The notes below the pieces were generated by a model. The model had not been told where the DNA came from, did no database searches, and saw only the letters and a program-made list of their open reading frames with translations. Source: Granulicella aggregans (GTDB taxonomy: Bacteria > Acidobacteriota > Terriglobia > Terriglobales > Acidobacteriaceae). Taken from it: 64,000 bases of DNA. The position numbers and the translations under genes were made by a program. The DNA lies in the NCBI RefSeq assembly GCF_014203275.1, contig NZ_JACHIP010000002.1, positions 620,001-684,000 on the forward strand. The letters run 5' to 3'. Of this stretch, positions 25,886 through 35,984 are shown in pieces. Numbering within the stretch: the stretch's first letter is position 1; every line of letters begins with the position of its first letter.

Positions 25886-27754
25886 CTATTGAAGGGGCTT
25901 GCCCGTGCCTTCGGTGAGGTCGGCTATGCGGTCTATCAAGGGCATAGCGAATTGCTCTCTCTCGCCGTTTGGCCATCTCACTTCGACGCTGGAGATGGTG
26001 GTTTCCGTGCCGAGGCCGAAGTGCAACCGGAGATCGCTACTGCTGTTATAGCTCGAGCCGCTGCGGACCTCGTCGACCCAATTGCGTTTCGTCCCGTGTA
26101 GCGAGACGCGAGCTCCGATGGCGTCGCGGTTGGACTTTGTGCCAATCAGCTTGATGCCCAGCCAGTGGTTCGAGTTCTTCGCTTCGTTGACCAGAAGCAT
26201 CGGCAGGTCGCTGAGGTTATTGACGACGGCAGAGAGGCGGCCGTCGTTCCAGAGGTCGGCGATAGCGAGGCCGCGGCCAGATAGGGGTTGGGTTAGGCCG
26301 GGACCGGAAGACTTCGAGAGGTCTTTGAACTTTGCTCCGGGCTGTGACCAGTTACCGGGATTCCAGTAGAGGAAGCGAGGCTCCTTGAAGGTGCTGCCGA
26401 GTTTCGCTTCGTCGACCTGCGGGTAGACGTGGCCGTTGACGACGAGGAGGTCGGGGTAGCCGTCGTTGTCGACATCGGCGAACATGGCTCCCCAGCCGAG
26501 GGCATCGAGGTTCACGCCGAGACCTGCTGGGAAGGTGACATCGCTGAAGGTGCCGTCGCCGACGGCGTGGTAGAGGGTGGAGGTGTCGTCGGAGAAGTTA
26601 GTTTTGAAGAGGTCGATGTGGCCATCGCCATCGTAGTCGGCAGCGGTGGAGCCCATGCCCGCCTGCTCGCGGCCGTCCTCATTGAAGGCGGCTCCGGCGT
26701 CGGCTCCTACGTCGGTGAAGGTGCCGTCGTGATTGTTGCGATAGAGGATAGACGGGGTGGAGTCGCAGGCGACGTAGATGTCCGGCCAGCCGTCCTCATT
26801 GAAGTCGAGTGTGGTGACGGAGAAGCAGTAGTGGCCGAGGGTCTTCTGGATCCCGCTGGCGATGCTTACATCTTTGAACTTGCCGCCTCCTTCATTGTGG
26901 AAGAGGATGTTCGGCGCGCTGGGCAGGCCTCGCGGGCCGCACATGACAGGAGCTCCCTTCCAGGTGCACCCGGCCTCCCTTCCGGGCATGGGGACCTTGG
27001 CGAGGTCGAAGTGGACGTAGTCGGCGACGACGATGTCGAGCTTCCCGTCGCGGTCGTAGTCGATGAAGGCGCAGCCGGTTCCCCACTCGGCACCGCTGCC
27101 GGCTGTGCCGGATTGGGCCGCAACTTCCTTAAAGGTGCCGTTGCCCTGGTTGTGGAAGAGGCGGTTGTGGCCGTAGCCGGTGACGTAGATGTCGTCGAAG
27201 CCATCGTTGTCGTAGTCGCCGACGCAAGCGCCCTGGCCCCAGCCGGCGCTGACCATGCCGGATTTGGCAGTGACGTCGGTGAAGGTGCCGTCGTGATTGT
27301 TATGGAAGAGGTGGTTGGTGGGGGCTTCGTTTTGTTTGCTGGATGGGTGAAGTTCGGTGCCGTTAACGAGGAAGATGTCAGGCCAGCCGTCGCGGTCGTA
27401 GTCGATGATAGCTACACCGGAGCCGGTGGCCTCGACGATGTATTGCTTGTTCGTGGCGCTGCCGTTTACGTCGCGCACGGTGATGCCGGCTTTGGCTGCG
27501 ACGTCGACGAACCAGGCTGGGGTGGGGTGTTCGGCGCTGGGCGGGTAGGGGGATTGGGCGTGAAGCGCTGCCGTGAGAAGGAGAATCGCGAAGAGAGGCG
27601 CGAACCATCGCCCGAAAGACGCGAGCGGTGGTGCAGTGGAGAGCGAAGCAGGTTCTTCGACTCCGTCCCTCGCGATGAAACTTTGCGAGGGACTCCGCTC
27701 AGGATGATGTTCTTTTTGGAGCTGAAGATGAGGGAGATTCTGCGCTTCGTTCAC
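25886..27754 (-). CDS. CRTAC1 family protein (FG-GAP repeats, ASPIC/UnbV)
   Basis: Exported protein of 622 aa built of VCBS/FG-GAP repeats. Each has a calcium-type loop such as DYDRDGWPDI or DYDNDGFDDI. They form a beta-propeller over about residues 75-510, followed by a C-terminal ASPIC/UnbV domain with GARVSLHG and VRWPNGEREQF. Start GTG at 27754 overlaps the stop of the paralogous gene upstream (GTGA). The signal peptide (FAPLFAILLLTAALHA) begins only about residue 52. The preceding 50 residues contain translated REP-like DNA (see 27650-27715). The function of CRTAC1 proteins is not established; extracellular adhesion or matrix binding is usual speculation. It shares an operon with the next paralogue. 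Confidence 0.85.
   Translation of the reverse strand: MNEAQNLPHLQLQKEHHPERSPSQSFIARDGVEEPASLSTAPPLASFGRWFAPLFAILLLTAALHAQSPYPPSAEHPTPAWFVDVAAKAGITVRDVNGSATNKQYIVEATGSGVAIIDYDRDGWPDIFLVNGTELHPSSKQNEAPTNHLFHNNHDGTFTDVTAKSGMVSAGWGQGACVGDYDNDGFDDIYVTGYGHNRLFHNQGNGTFKEVAAQSGTAGSGAEWGTGCAFIDYDRDGKLDIVVADYVHFDLAKVPMPGREAGCTWKGAPVMCGPRGLPSAPNILFHNEGGGKFKDVSIASGIQKTLGHYCFSVTTLDFNEDGWPDIYVACDSTPSILYRNNHDGTFTDVGADAGAAFNEDGREQAGMGSTAADYDGDGHIDLFKTNFSDDTSTLYHAVGDGTFSDVTFPAGLGVNLDALGWGAMFADVDNDGYPDLLVVNGHVYPQVDEAKLGSTFKEPRFLYWNPGNWSQPGAKFKDLSKSSGPGLTQPLSGRGLAIADLWNDGRLSAVVNNLSDLPMLLVNEAKNSNHWLGIKLIGTKSNRDAIGARVSLHGTKRNWVDEVRSGSSYNSSSDLRLHFGLGTETTISSVEVRWPNGEREQFAMPLIDRIADLTEGTGKPLQ
27650..27715. repeat. 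REP-like inverted repeat inside the CRTAC1 coding sequence
   Basis: GTCCCTCGC (27665-27673) and GCGAGGGAC (27685-27693) form a perfect 9-bp stem inside a block beginning TTCTTCGACTCC and ending CGCTCAGGATGATG. Blocks of this form are usually intergenic. Here it lies in frame within the N-terminal coding part of the CRTAC1 gene, encoding PERSPSQSFIARDGVEEP. Confidence 0.55.
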
Positions 27755-29655
27755 CGCGGAACTCCTGGGGACTTCGCATCGGCGGGGGGCGCGCCCATCG
27801 CGATTGTCTTCAGGATCTTGCCGCCCTCTTCGATCACGTAGAGCTTGTTGGCTGTGAGATCTCGTAGAGTGTCCTTCTGACCGGAGGGCCAGGCGATTTC
27901 GATGGTGTCGACCTTGGTCGCCTGGTCGAGGCCGAAGTGCATGCGGAGATCGTTCTGCGAGTAGTAGCTGCCGCCGCTACGGACTTCGTCGACCTGGCGT
28001 AGCGGTTGCTCGCCGACGCCCGACATCTCCTGCGTCGCGGTTGCGGCGGTGACGGTGATGCGTGCGCCGATGCCGGTGCGGTTGCTCTTCGTGCCGACGA
28101 GGCGGAGCTTGATCCAGTTGCGCTTGATGGTGGAGTCGCAGCGGAGCAGTTGGGGCGGGGCGTTGACGCAGTTGACGACCGCGTCCATGTCCCCGTCATT
28201 GTCGTAATCGCCAAAGGCACAGCCGCGGGCGGGGACAGCGTCGTTGATGCCGGGGCCAGCTTGCGATGTGACCTCTTCGAACTGGCCGGTGCGGAGGTTC
28301 CGGTAGAGGTACTTGTGCTCGGCGTAGGGGGCGTCAAGGTGGGAGCCGTCGACCTCCGGGTAGACGTGGCCGTTCGAGATGAAGATGTCGAGCCAGCCGT
28401 CGTTGTCGACATCGACAAAGCCGACGCCCCAGCCGAGGTAGCGGGTGTTGATGCCGAGGCCTGAGAGGTAGGTGTGGTCCTCAAAGGTGCCGTCGCCGAG
28501 TGACTGATAGAGCGAGTCGGTGTCGCCGGCGAAGTTGGTCTTGACGATGTCGAGCAGGCCGTCGCGGTTGAAGTCGCCGACCGCTACGCCCATGCCGGCC
28601 TGGGGTTTGCCGTCTGGCGAGTAGGCGATGGCGGACTCGATGGCCATGTCTTTGAAGGTGCCGTCCTTCTGGTTCTCGTAGTAGGTGGAGGCGGTGGAGT
28701 CGTTTGCGACGTAGATGTCGGGCCAGCCGTCGTTGTTGAGGTCGGCGACGGTCACGCTCAGGCCGTAGGTGCCGATGGTGTCCCACATGCCGCTCTTCTG
28801 GCTGACGTCGGTGAAGGTGCCGTCGCCGTTGTTGCGGTAGAGGATGTTCTTTCCGCCGTCAAGGCCGGGCGGCCCGCATGCTACCTGCATGCCCTTGTAG
28901 GCGCAGCCGGCGGCCTCGGGTAGCGGAGCGGTCTTGATGTCGAAGTCGATGTAGTTGGCGACGAAGAGGTCAAGGTGGCCGTCCTTGTCGTAGTCGAGGA
29001 AGGCGCAGCCGGAGTTCCAGCGGGTCTTCGATTGGGCGAGGCCGGCCTTCACTGTCACGTCGGTGAAGGTGCCGTCGCCGTGATTCTTGTAGAGAATGTT
29101 CTGGCCGTAGTAGCTGACGAAGAGATCGTTGAGGCCGTCGTTGTCGTAGTCGCCGACGCAGCAGCCCTGACCCCATCCAGACCGCGTCATACCGGACTTG
29201 GCAGTGATGTCGGTGAAGGTGCCGTCGCGGTTGTTCTTGAAGAGGCGGCTGATGGGGGCCGGGCCCTTGGGAAGTGAGTCGGCGTCGAGGCGGGTGCCGT
29301 TGACGAGGAAGAGATCGAGCCAGTCGTCGTGATCGAAGTCGTAGAAGGCGACGCCGCAGCCGGTGGTCTCGAGGAGGTAGCGGTTCTTGTGCTCGCCGCC
29401 GTAGATGGTCTTGGCGGTGAGGCCACTCTGTTTGGCTACGTCGACGAAGCTGAAGCCGAGAGGAGTTCCGGTGACGGGAGATGCCTGCTTAGGAGCGGCT
29501 TTGGGCTTGGCATCGTAGGTAGGGCGGGAGCCGATCTGGCTTGCTGCTGGCACGGGCTGCTGCGCGGGAATGGCGAGCTTCAGCACGTCTTCCAGCGCGA
29601 GCACAAGAGCGGTTCGCGAGAGCGAGCGGACAAAGCCGCGACGGGTGAAGATCAT
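27751..29655 (-). CDS. CRTAC1 family protein with Tat signal
   Basis: Paralogue of the downstream gene, 634 aa from the chosen start. The N-terminus TRRGFVRSL is a twin-arginine signal, so it is probably exported folded. About seven FG-GAP/VCBS repeats (DYDNDGLNDLF, DYDKDGHLDLF, DLNNDGWPDIY, DVDNDGWLDIF) make a calcium-binding propeller, and the C-terminus is an ASPIC/UnbV domain with IEIAWPSGQKDTL. The start at 29655 is favoured by GAGG nine bases upstream and by the Tat motif; the frame is open to 29727. It is coupled to the downstream CRTAC1 gene through a GTGA overlap, suggesting the two proteins work together. Role unknown. Confidence 0.87.
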   Translation of the reverse strand: MIFTRRGFVRSLSRTALVLALEDVLKLAIPAQQPVPAASQIGSRPTYDAKPKAAPKQASPVTGTPLGFSFVDVAKQSGLTAKTIYGGEHKNRYLLETTGCGVAFYDFDHDDWLDLFLVNGTRLDADSLPKGPAPISRLFKNNRDGTFTDITAKSGMTRSGWGQGCCVGDYDNDGLNDLFVSYYGQNILYKNHGDGTFTDVTVKAGLAQSKTRWNSGCAFLDYDKDGHLDLFVANYIDFDIKTAPLPEAAGCAYKGMQVACGPPGLDGGKNILYRNNGDGTFTDVSQKSGMWDTIGTYGLSVTVADLNNDGWPDIYVANDSTASTYYENQKDGTFKDMAIESAIAYSPDGKPQAGMGVAVGDFNRDGLLDIVKTNFAGDTDSLYQSLGDGTFEDHTYLSGLGINTRYLGWGVGFVDVDNDGWLDIFISNGHVYPEVDGSHLDAPYAEHKYLYRNLRTGQFEEVTSQAGPGINDAVPARGCAFGDYDNDGDMDAVVNCVNAPPQLLRCDSTIKRNWIKLRLVGTKSNRTGIGARITVTAATATQEMSGVGEQPLRQVDEVRSGGSYYSQNDLRMHFGLDQATKVDTIEIAWPSGQKDTLRDLTANKLYVIEEGGKILKTIAMGAPPADAKSPGVPR

Positions 29656-29750
29656 GCTGTGCGGCCTCAGTGAGGAAGTATAGTCAACCGTTCTATTGAG
29701 TCGCAATCGATCGAAAGGATGACTCACGGCTGGCTCACCGTCAGCGAGAA

Positions 29751-30821
29751 TTGGAACAATCAGACAAGAACATAGTTCGATGGCCAGATCGTTCAGAGGC
29801 CTCTGTCGTTACGTTTGGGGAGGATTGCCTGGCACAGACTCAACTAAGGATCAGAGCGCTACGCTTCAATCTGCTGCTTGCGTGCTCTGTCTGGGCAGTG
29901 TGGGCGCTTTTGGGGGGGCATGCGGTTTTCCACTATTTCGCGGTGAATTGGCGCATCGCCCTTACGATGATCTTCGGATCAATGGTCGGCGGTGGTACCA
30001 GTGAAGGAGGCGGGGCGATTGCCTTTCCTGTCTTCACCAAGCTGTTGCACATTGCGCCGATAGACGCGAGAAACTTCTCTCTCGGCATCCAAAGCATCGG
30101 AATGGTCTCAGCATCGCTGAGCATCCTGTATCTCAAGATACCCATTGAGAGGCGAGCACTGCTCTATGCAGGCGTCGCAGGCCTCATCGGGGTGACTATC
30201 GGAGCGCTCTTTGTGGCTCCGCACGCGTCTCCTCCGCTGGTGCGAGCTTCGTTCACCGTGTTGGTCAGCAGCCTGGGGCTCGCCGTCCTGCTGATGAATC
30301 TCGATAGGCAGGTACTGCGCAACGATCGAATTCCCATCTTTGGGAACTGGGAGAAACTCATCCTCGTGTTCGCGGGGCTGGTGGGTGGCATCATCAGCGC
30401 ACTCGTTGGCTGCGGGGAAAACACGATTGCATTCATGGTGATGGTGCTCTTGTTCCGCATGGATGAGAAAGTCGTGACCCCGACAACAGTCATTTTGATG
30501 AGTATTGTGACCATTCCAGGATTCCTCCTGCATCTCTTTGTGATCAGAGACTTCGGTGCGCCGGTCATGGGCTATTGGCTGGCCGCCGTACCGGTGGTCG
30601 CGGTCGGAGGGCCGCTGGGCGCGTTGATCTGTTCTTACATGCCCCGGCGTGCCATCGTGATCCTGCTGCTCTCGCTCATCGCCCTGGAGTTTGTCAGCAC
30701 GCTTGCTTTGGTCTCGCTGTCGAAGCAGGTCTTGTGGGCATCGTCTGGAGCGTTCGCTCTGTTTGGGTCGGTCGCCTGGGCGATGAGTTCCGCGAGCCGC
30801 TATCGGCCGGGACGCTTGTAA
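29751..30821 (+). CDS. TauE/SafE family membrane permease
   Basis: Integral membrane protein of about 356 aa in the TauE/SafE (DUF81) family, which exports or moves sulfite, sulfoacetate and other organic anions. Eight or so hydrophobic segments are seen. The first half-repeat carries GSMVGGGTSEGGGAIAFPV and the second GGIISALVGCGENTIAF, the usual paired Gly-rich motif. The start is uncertain: the frame opens with TTG at 29751 without a convincing SD, and the first 30 residues are unlike the family. It lies divergent from the CRTAC1 operon and upstream of the halogenase-like gene. The substrate is not readable from sequence. Confidence 0.75.
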   Translation: MEQSDKNIVRWPDRSEASVVTFGEDCLAQTQLRIRALRFNLLLACSVWAVWALLGGHAVFHYFAVNWRIALTMIFGSMVGGGTSEGGGAIAFPVFTKLLHIAPIDARNFSLGIQSIGMVSASLSILYLKIPIERRALLYAGVAGLIGVTIGALFVAPHASPPLVRASFTVLVSSLGLAVLLMNLDRQVLRNDRIPIFGNWEKLILVFAGLVGGIISALVGCGENTIAFMVMVLLFRMDEKVVTPTTVILMSIVTIPGFLLHLFVIRDFGAPVMGYWLAAVPVVAVGGPLGALICSYMPRRAIVILLLSLIALEFVSTLALVSLSKQVLWASSGAFALFGSVAWAMSSASRYRPGRL

Positions 30822-30840
30822 AGCGTTCCGATTAGTCCGT

Positions 30841-30874
30841 CGACACACATCAACCTTTTGATTGATGTGTGTCG
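30841..30874. promoter_or_regulatory. Perfect 13-bp inverted repeat upstream of the halogenase-like gene
   Basis: CGACACACATCAA and TTGATGTGTGTCG are perfect inverted copies around an 8-nt loop (CCTTTTGA). It lies 19 nt after the permease stop and 80 nt before the next start. There is no T-run, so it could be a weak terminator or an operator. Confidence 0.55.
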
Positions 30875-30954
30875 CTATGTCCGCTTGCTATAAGTGTCGG
30901 GATCCCTATCTCTCCTTTTGTTCGCACTCGAATCGCTGGACGTCTCACGACCCT

Positions 30955-32331
30955 ATGCCAAACGGCGCACATAAAGAGCTCCCGAACCAGAAGGCAGATG
31001 TTGTGATTCTTGGCGGAGGTCTTGCCGGACTCGCCGCTGCCATCCATCTGTCGCGCGCTGGTCTTGCTGTCGTGTGCCTGGAGCAGCGTGAGACGATTCA
31101 GCATATCGTCGGCGAATCTCTCGACTGGTCTGCCCCTGATCTGCTGGCTCAACTTGGCCTTCCCATGGAAGAGCTTCTTTCGTCGGGGGCCGCGACCTAC
31201 AAGCGCCATATCGTCATAAGCGATATCGACGGCAAGGAAGAGCACTACAAACCCGGCCCGTGGCTGGCGAAGCCTCCGTTCAACGTTGAGGTGCGGACGA
31301 TGCATCTCGATCGCGACCATATACATAAGGCGTTGACGAAGATTCTTGCGCGGACAGACGTTCAGATGATCCACGAGAAGGCCGTCGGTTTCGAGACACG
31401 CGACGGCAGAATCCTGGCTGTGGAGACCTCAGCCGGACGCAGGTTCGATGCATCGTGGTTCATCGACGCCGCTGGCGCGGCGGCCAGTGTGCTCGGCCGC
31501 GAGCTTCAAATACCCTCTGTGAACTATGGACCGCGAAAGGTTGCTATCTGGGGGCACGTTCCCACCGACAAATGGGTGGAAGGAACGAACCTGTACATGC
31601 TCAACTCCGCAGATCAGTACATGGAGTGGCTCTGGGAGATTCCGATTAGCCCGGGCGTGAGCAGCCTTGGGTACGTGGCTCCGGGGTCGAAGGTCAAGAT
31701 ACTCCGCGCTCATGGACTGTCGAACGCGGAGATATGGCGCAAGCAGTTAGAGAACTTCCCGAAGTTTGCGCCGCTCCTGCAATTCTCCGAGTCCGTGCCG
31801 CTCGCGGTCACCTCTTTCCTATGCCGCACCTACACCCAGCTTTGTGGCAAAAACTGGATCCTTATCGGTGAAGCGGGCTCGCAGTCTGACCCGATTACTG
31901 GCAATGGGGTTACCGCTGCGCTGCGTCATGCGTCCGAAGCGAGCGCGATGATCTCTGCCACTCGCGATAGAGACAGCTTTCCGCTGCTCGCGAGATACGC
32001 TTACAACTTGCGCCATGTTGGGCTTGGCCGCTTCTTCAACAGTCTCATCGAAAAGATCTTCTACGAGCCATCGCTGCGGGGGTTGATTGGAGTGTTTCGC
32101 GCGGGCGACGTGTATACGGTGCCTGCGTGGACGACCAATCTCATCTATGCGCGCACCCGGCCACGCCGCATTTTGGGCACCCTGATACTTGGGTCGGCCC
32201 TTCTCACGATGAGGATGGCGGCATGGGCCGCGTTTCGAGTGAGTCGGCAGCTGAACAAACGGCACAGAGCGGCTACTCGACCCCTGGCTCTCGAAGAGAG
32301 GAAAGAGCTTGCATTGCATAACGAAGGGTAA
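30955..32331 (+). CDS. Flavin-dependent halogenase-like oxidoreductase
   Basis: FAD enzyme of 458 aa in the tryptophan-halogenase/geranylgeranyl-reductase superfamily. The FAD-binding motif is GGGLAGLAAA near the N-terminus. The halogenase signature WxWxIP is present as W225-L-W-E-I-P. GESLDWSAPDLLAQLG matches the conserved region after the FAD site, and GEAGSQSDPITGNG is the usual second FAD contact. I do not see a clear equivalent of the catalytic Lys of PrnA or RadH-type enzymes, so halogenation is uncertain; an oxidase or reductase role is possible. The open frame reaches a TTG at 30862, but 30955 gives the normal N-terminus. A truncated hydrolase gene overlaps its 3' end. Confidence 0.75.
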   Translation: MPNGAHKELPNQKADVVILGGGLAGLAAAIHLSRAGLAVVCLEQRETIQHIVGESLDWSAPDLLAQLGLPMEELLSSGAATYKRHIVISDIDGKEEHYKPGPWLAKPPFNVEVRTMHLDRDHIHKALTKILARTDVQMIHEKAVGFETRDGRILAVETSAGRRFDASWFIDAAGAAASVLGRELQIPSVNYGPRKVAIWGHVPTDKWVEGTNLYMLNSADQYMEWLWEIPISPGVSSLGYVAPGSKVKILRAHGLSNAEIWRKQLENFPKFAPLLQFSESVPLAVTSFLCRTYTQLCGKNWILIGEAGSQSDPITGNGVTAALRHASEASAMISATRDRDSFPLLARYAYNLRHVGLGRFFNSLIEKIFYEPSLRGLIGVFRAGDVYTVPAWTTNLIYARTRPRRILGTLILGSALLTMRMAAWAAFRVSRQLNKRHRAATRPLALEERKELALHNEG

Positions 32332-32468
32332 GGGGAAGGCGATCCTGTTTATCCATGGCATCAAGTTCGACTCTGGGCACTTTACGCCTCTGGAACGCTC
32401 AACGGAGGTCTCGGCCTGCCTGAAGAAGTTCTTCGCGGCAAACCGTGCCGGAGTGACTCTGCCAGCGG

Positions 32469-32497
<29 letters not shown>
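32309..32497 (+). pseudogene. Truncated alpha/beta-hydrolase remnant
   Basis: A 62-codon frame that begins with TTG overlapping the halogenase-like stop. Its start reads GKGKAILFIHGIKFDSGHF, the beginning of an alpha/beta hydrolase (first strand plus oxyanion His-Gly). It then loses resemblance and stops. No nucleophile elbow or catalytic residues remain, and its end overlaps the end of the convergent CRTAC1 gene. I read it as the stub of a hydrolase gene lost by deletion. A functional mini-protein is unlikely but possible. Confidence 0.5.
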
Positions 32498-34823
<2,326 letters not shown>

Positions 34824-35882
34824 TTAGTGAGGGCCATCGAGCCTGGGCTCGGTTGCGGCCTGAAGCTTTTGTGCCGTAGCGGTCTCGCGGCTGGCGTCCT
34901 CTGCGCGGCTCATCGCGCGATAGGCCTGCCCGAGAAGGCTGTGCGTGATGTAGTTGGATGGGTCGAGTTGGTTGGCGTGCTCAAGGTAAGTTGTGGCGGC
35001 AACCGCATCTCCCTTCTTCAGCATGGTTTTGCCGAGAAGAATGTAGGGACCGGTCGCGTTCGGCTCCAAGAGGAGGGCCGCTTGCAGGCTGCGCTGCGCG
35101 TCATCGTAACGAGCGGCACGGGTGTAGGCGTCACCGAGGCGGTCGTAGATTGAGCCTTCGAGGGGGTTGCGCTCCTTCTCCTTCTGAAACTCGGCGATGG
35201 CGTCGTCGAGATGATTGCCTGCGAGGGCGATCTCGCCGAGGAGTTCGTGTGCCAACGGCAGTGCGGGGTCGAGTTCCAGAGACTTTTGCGCGAAGGTCTG
35301 CGAGACGGGGATGAACTCGCGGCGAAGGAACATGCGGGCGGCGGCGAGATAGGCGGCGGCACTGTCGGGCTGGAAGCCGAATTGTGCGGCGAAGGCGTGG
35401 CGCGCGTCGTCGTAGCGGCGGGTGTCCATGTAGCAGAGGGCGAGGATGTAGTTGGGATCTGCCTTGCCGAGGCTGCCTTTGGCGGCAGCGGATTCAAGCA
35501 GAGGGATAGCGTCAGCGGGGCGGCCAAGGCGGAAGAGAGTGAGGCCGCGCATCTGGGTCGATTCGATGTCTGATGGATCGAAGACGAGCGCGGCGGCGAA
35601 GGCGGTGTCGGCAGCCTTTAGGTCGTTGAGCGCGTAGTGGGCGAGGCCTTCGAGACGGCTGAGGCCCGGCTGATCGCCTGACTTGCGAAGATCTTGAAGG
35701 CGTTGGAGAGCGTCGGCGGGATGGCCGGTGTCGATGGTCTTACGGATGGCGGTCAGGTTTATTGCAGCCGATTGCTGCGATTGGGGAGGTTCGTTCGCGG
35801 ACGTTGGCTGCTGAGCGAGAGGGGAGAAGGTAAAGAGCAGGAGAAGGCACGCCGTGCCCATACATTTTGCTGCGGTGTTCAT
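34824..35882 (-). CDS. Exported tetratricopeptide-repeat protein
   Basis: Protein of 352 aa with a signal peptide (MGTACLLLLFTFSPLAQQ) and about seven TPR units, for example LEPNATGPYILLGKTMLKKG and DPSNYITHSLLGQAYRAM. No enzymatic domain. The start at 35882 has GGAG ten bases upstream; the frame is open to 35909. It immediately precedes the CRTAC1 gene in the same direction. TPR proteins commonly pair with CRTAC1 proteins in Acidobacteria, suggesting a scaffold or partner role at the cell envelope (inference). Confidence 0.85.
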   Translation of the reverse strand: MNTAAKCMGTACLLLLFTFSPLAQQPTSANEPPQSQQSAAINLTAIRKTIDTGHPADALQRLQDLRKSGDQPGLSRLEGLAHYALNDLKAADTAFAAALVFDPSDIESTQMRGLTLFRLGRPADAIPLLESAAAKGSLGKADPNYILALCYMDTRRYDDARHAFAAQFGFQPDSAAAYLAAARMFLRREFIPVSQTFAQKSLELDPALPLAHELLGEIALAGNHLDDAIAEFQKEKERNPLEGSIYDRLGDAYTRAARYDDAQRSLQAALLLEPNATGPYILLGKTMLKKGDAVAATTYLEHANQLDPSNYITHSLLGQAYRAMSRAEDASRETATAQKLQAATEPRLDGPH

Positions 35883-35984
35883 GCTACGAAAGACTCCGGA
35901 GCGACCCATGGAAGAAAGGCTACATGCAAAGCAAAAGGTGGGAGGGAGAAATCTCCGCTCCCACCTTCAGGTTGTGTTCGTTGG

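Noticed and set aside
26429..27841. 470-codon open frame on the plus strand
   Set aside because: Antisense to the CRTAC1 gene, whose repeats and ASPIC/UnbV domain are clear. The frame is a by-product of high GC and repeated GGC/GAC codons; its protein is low-complexity Val/Gly/Asp.
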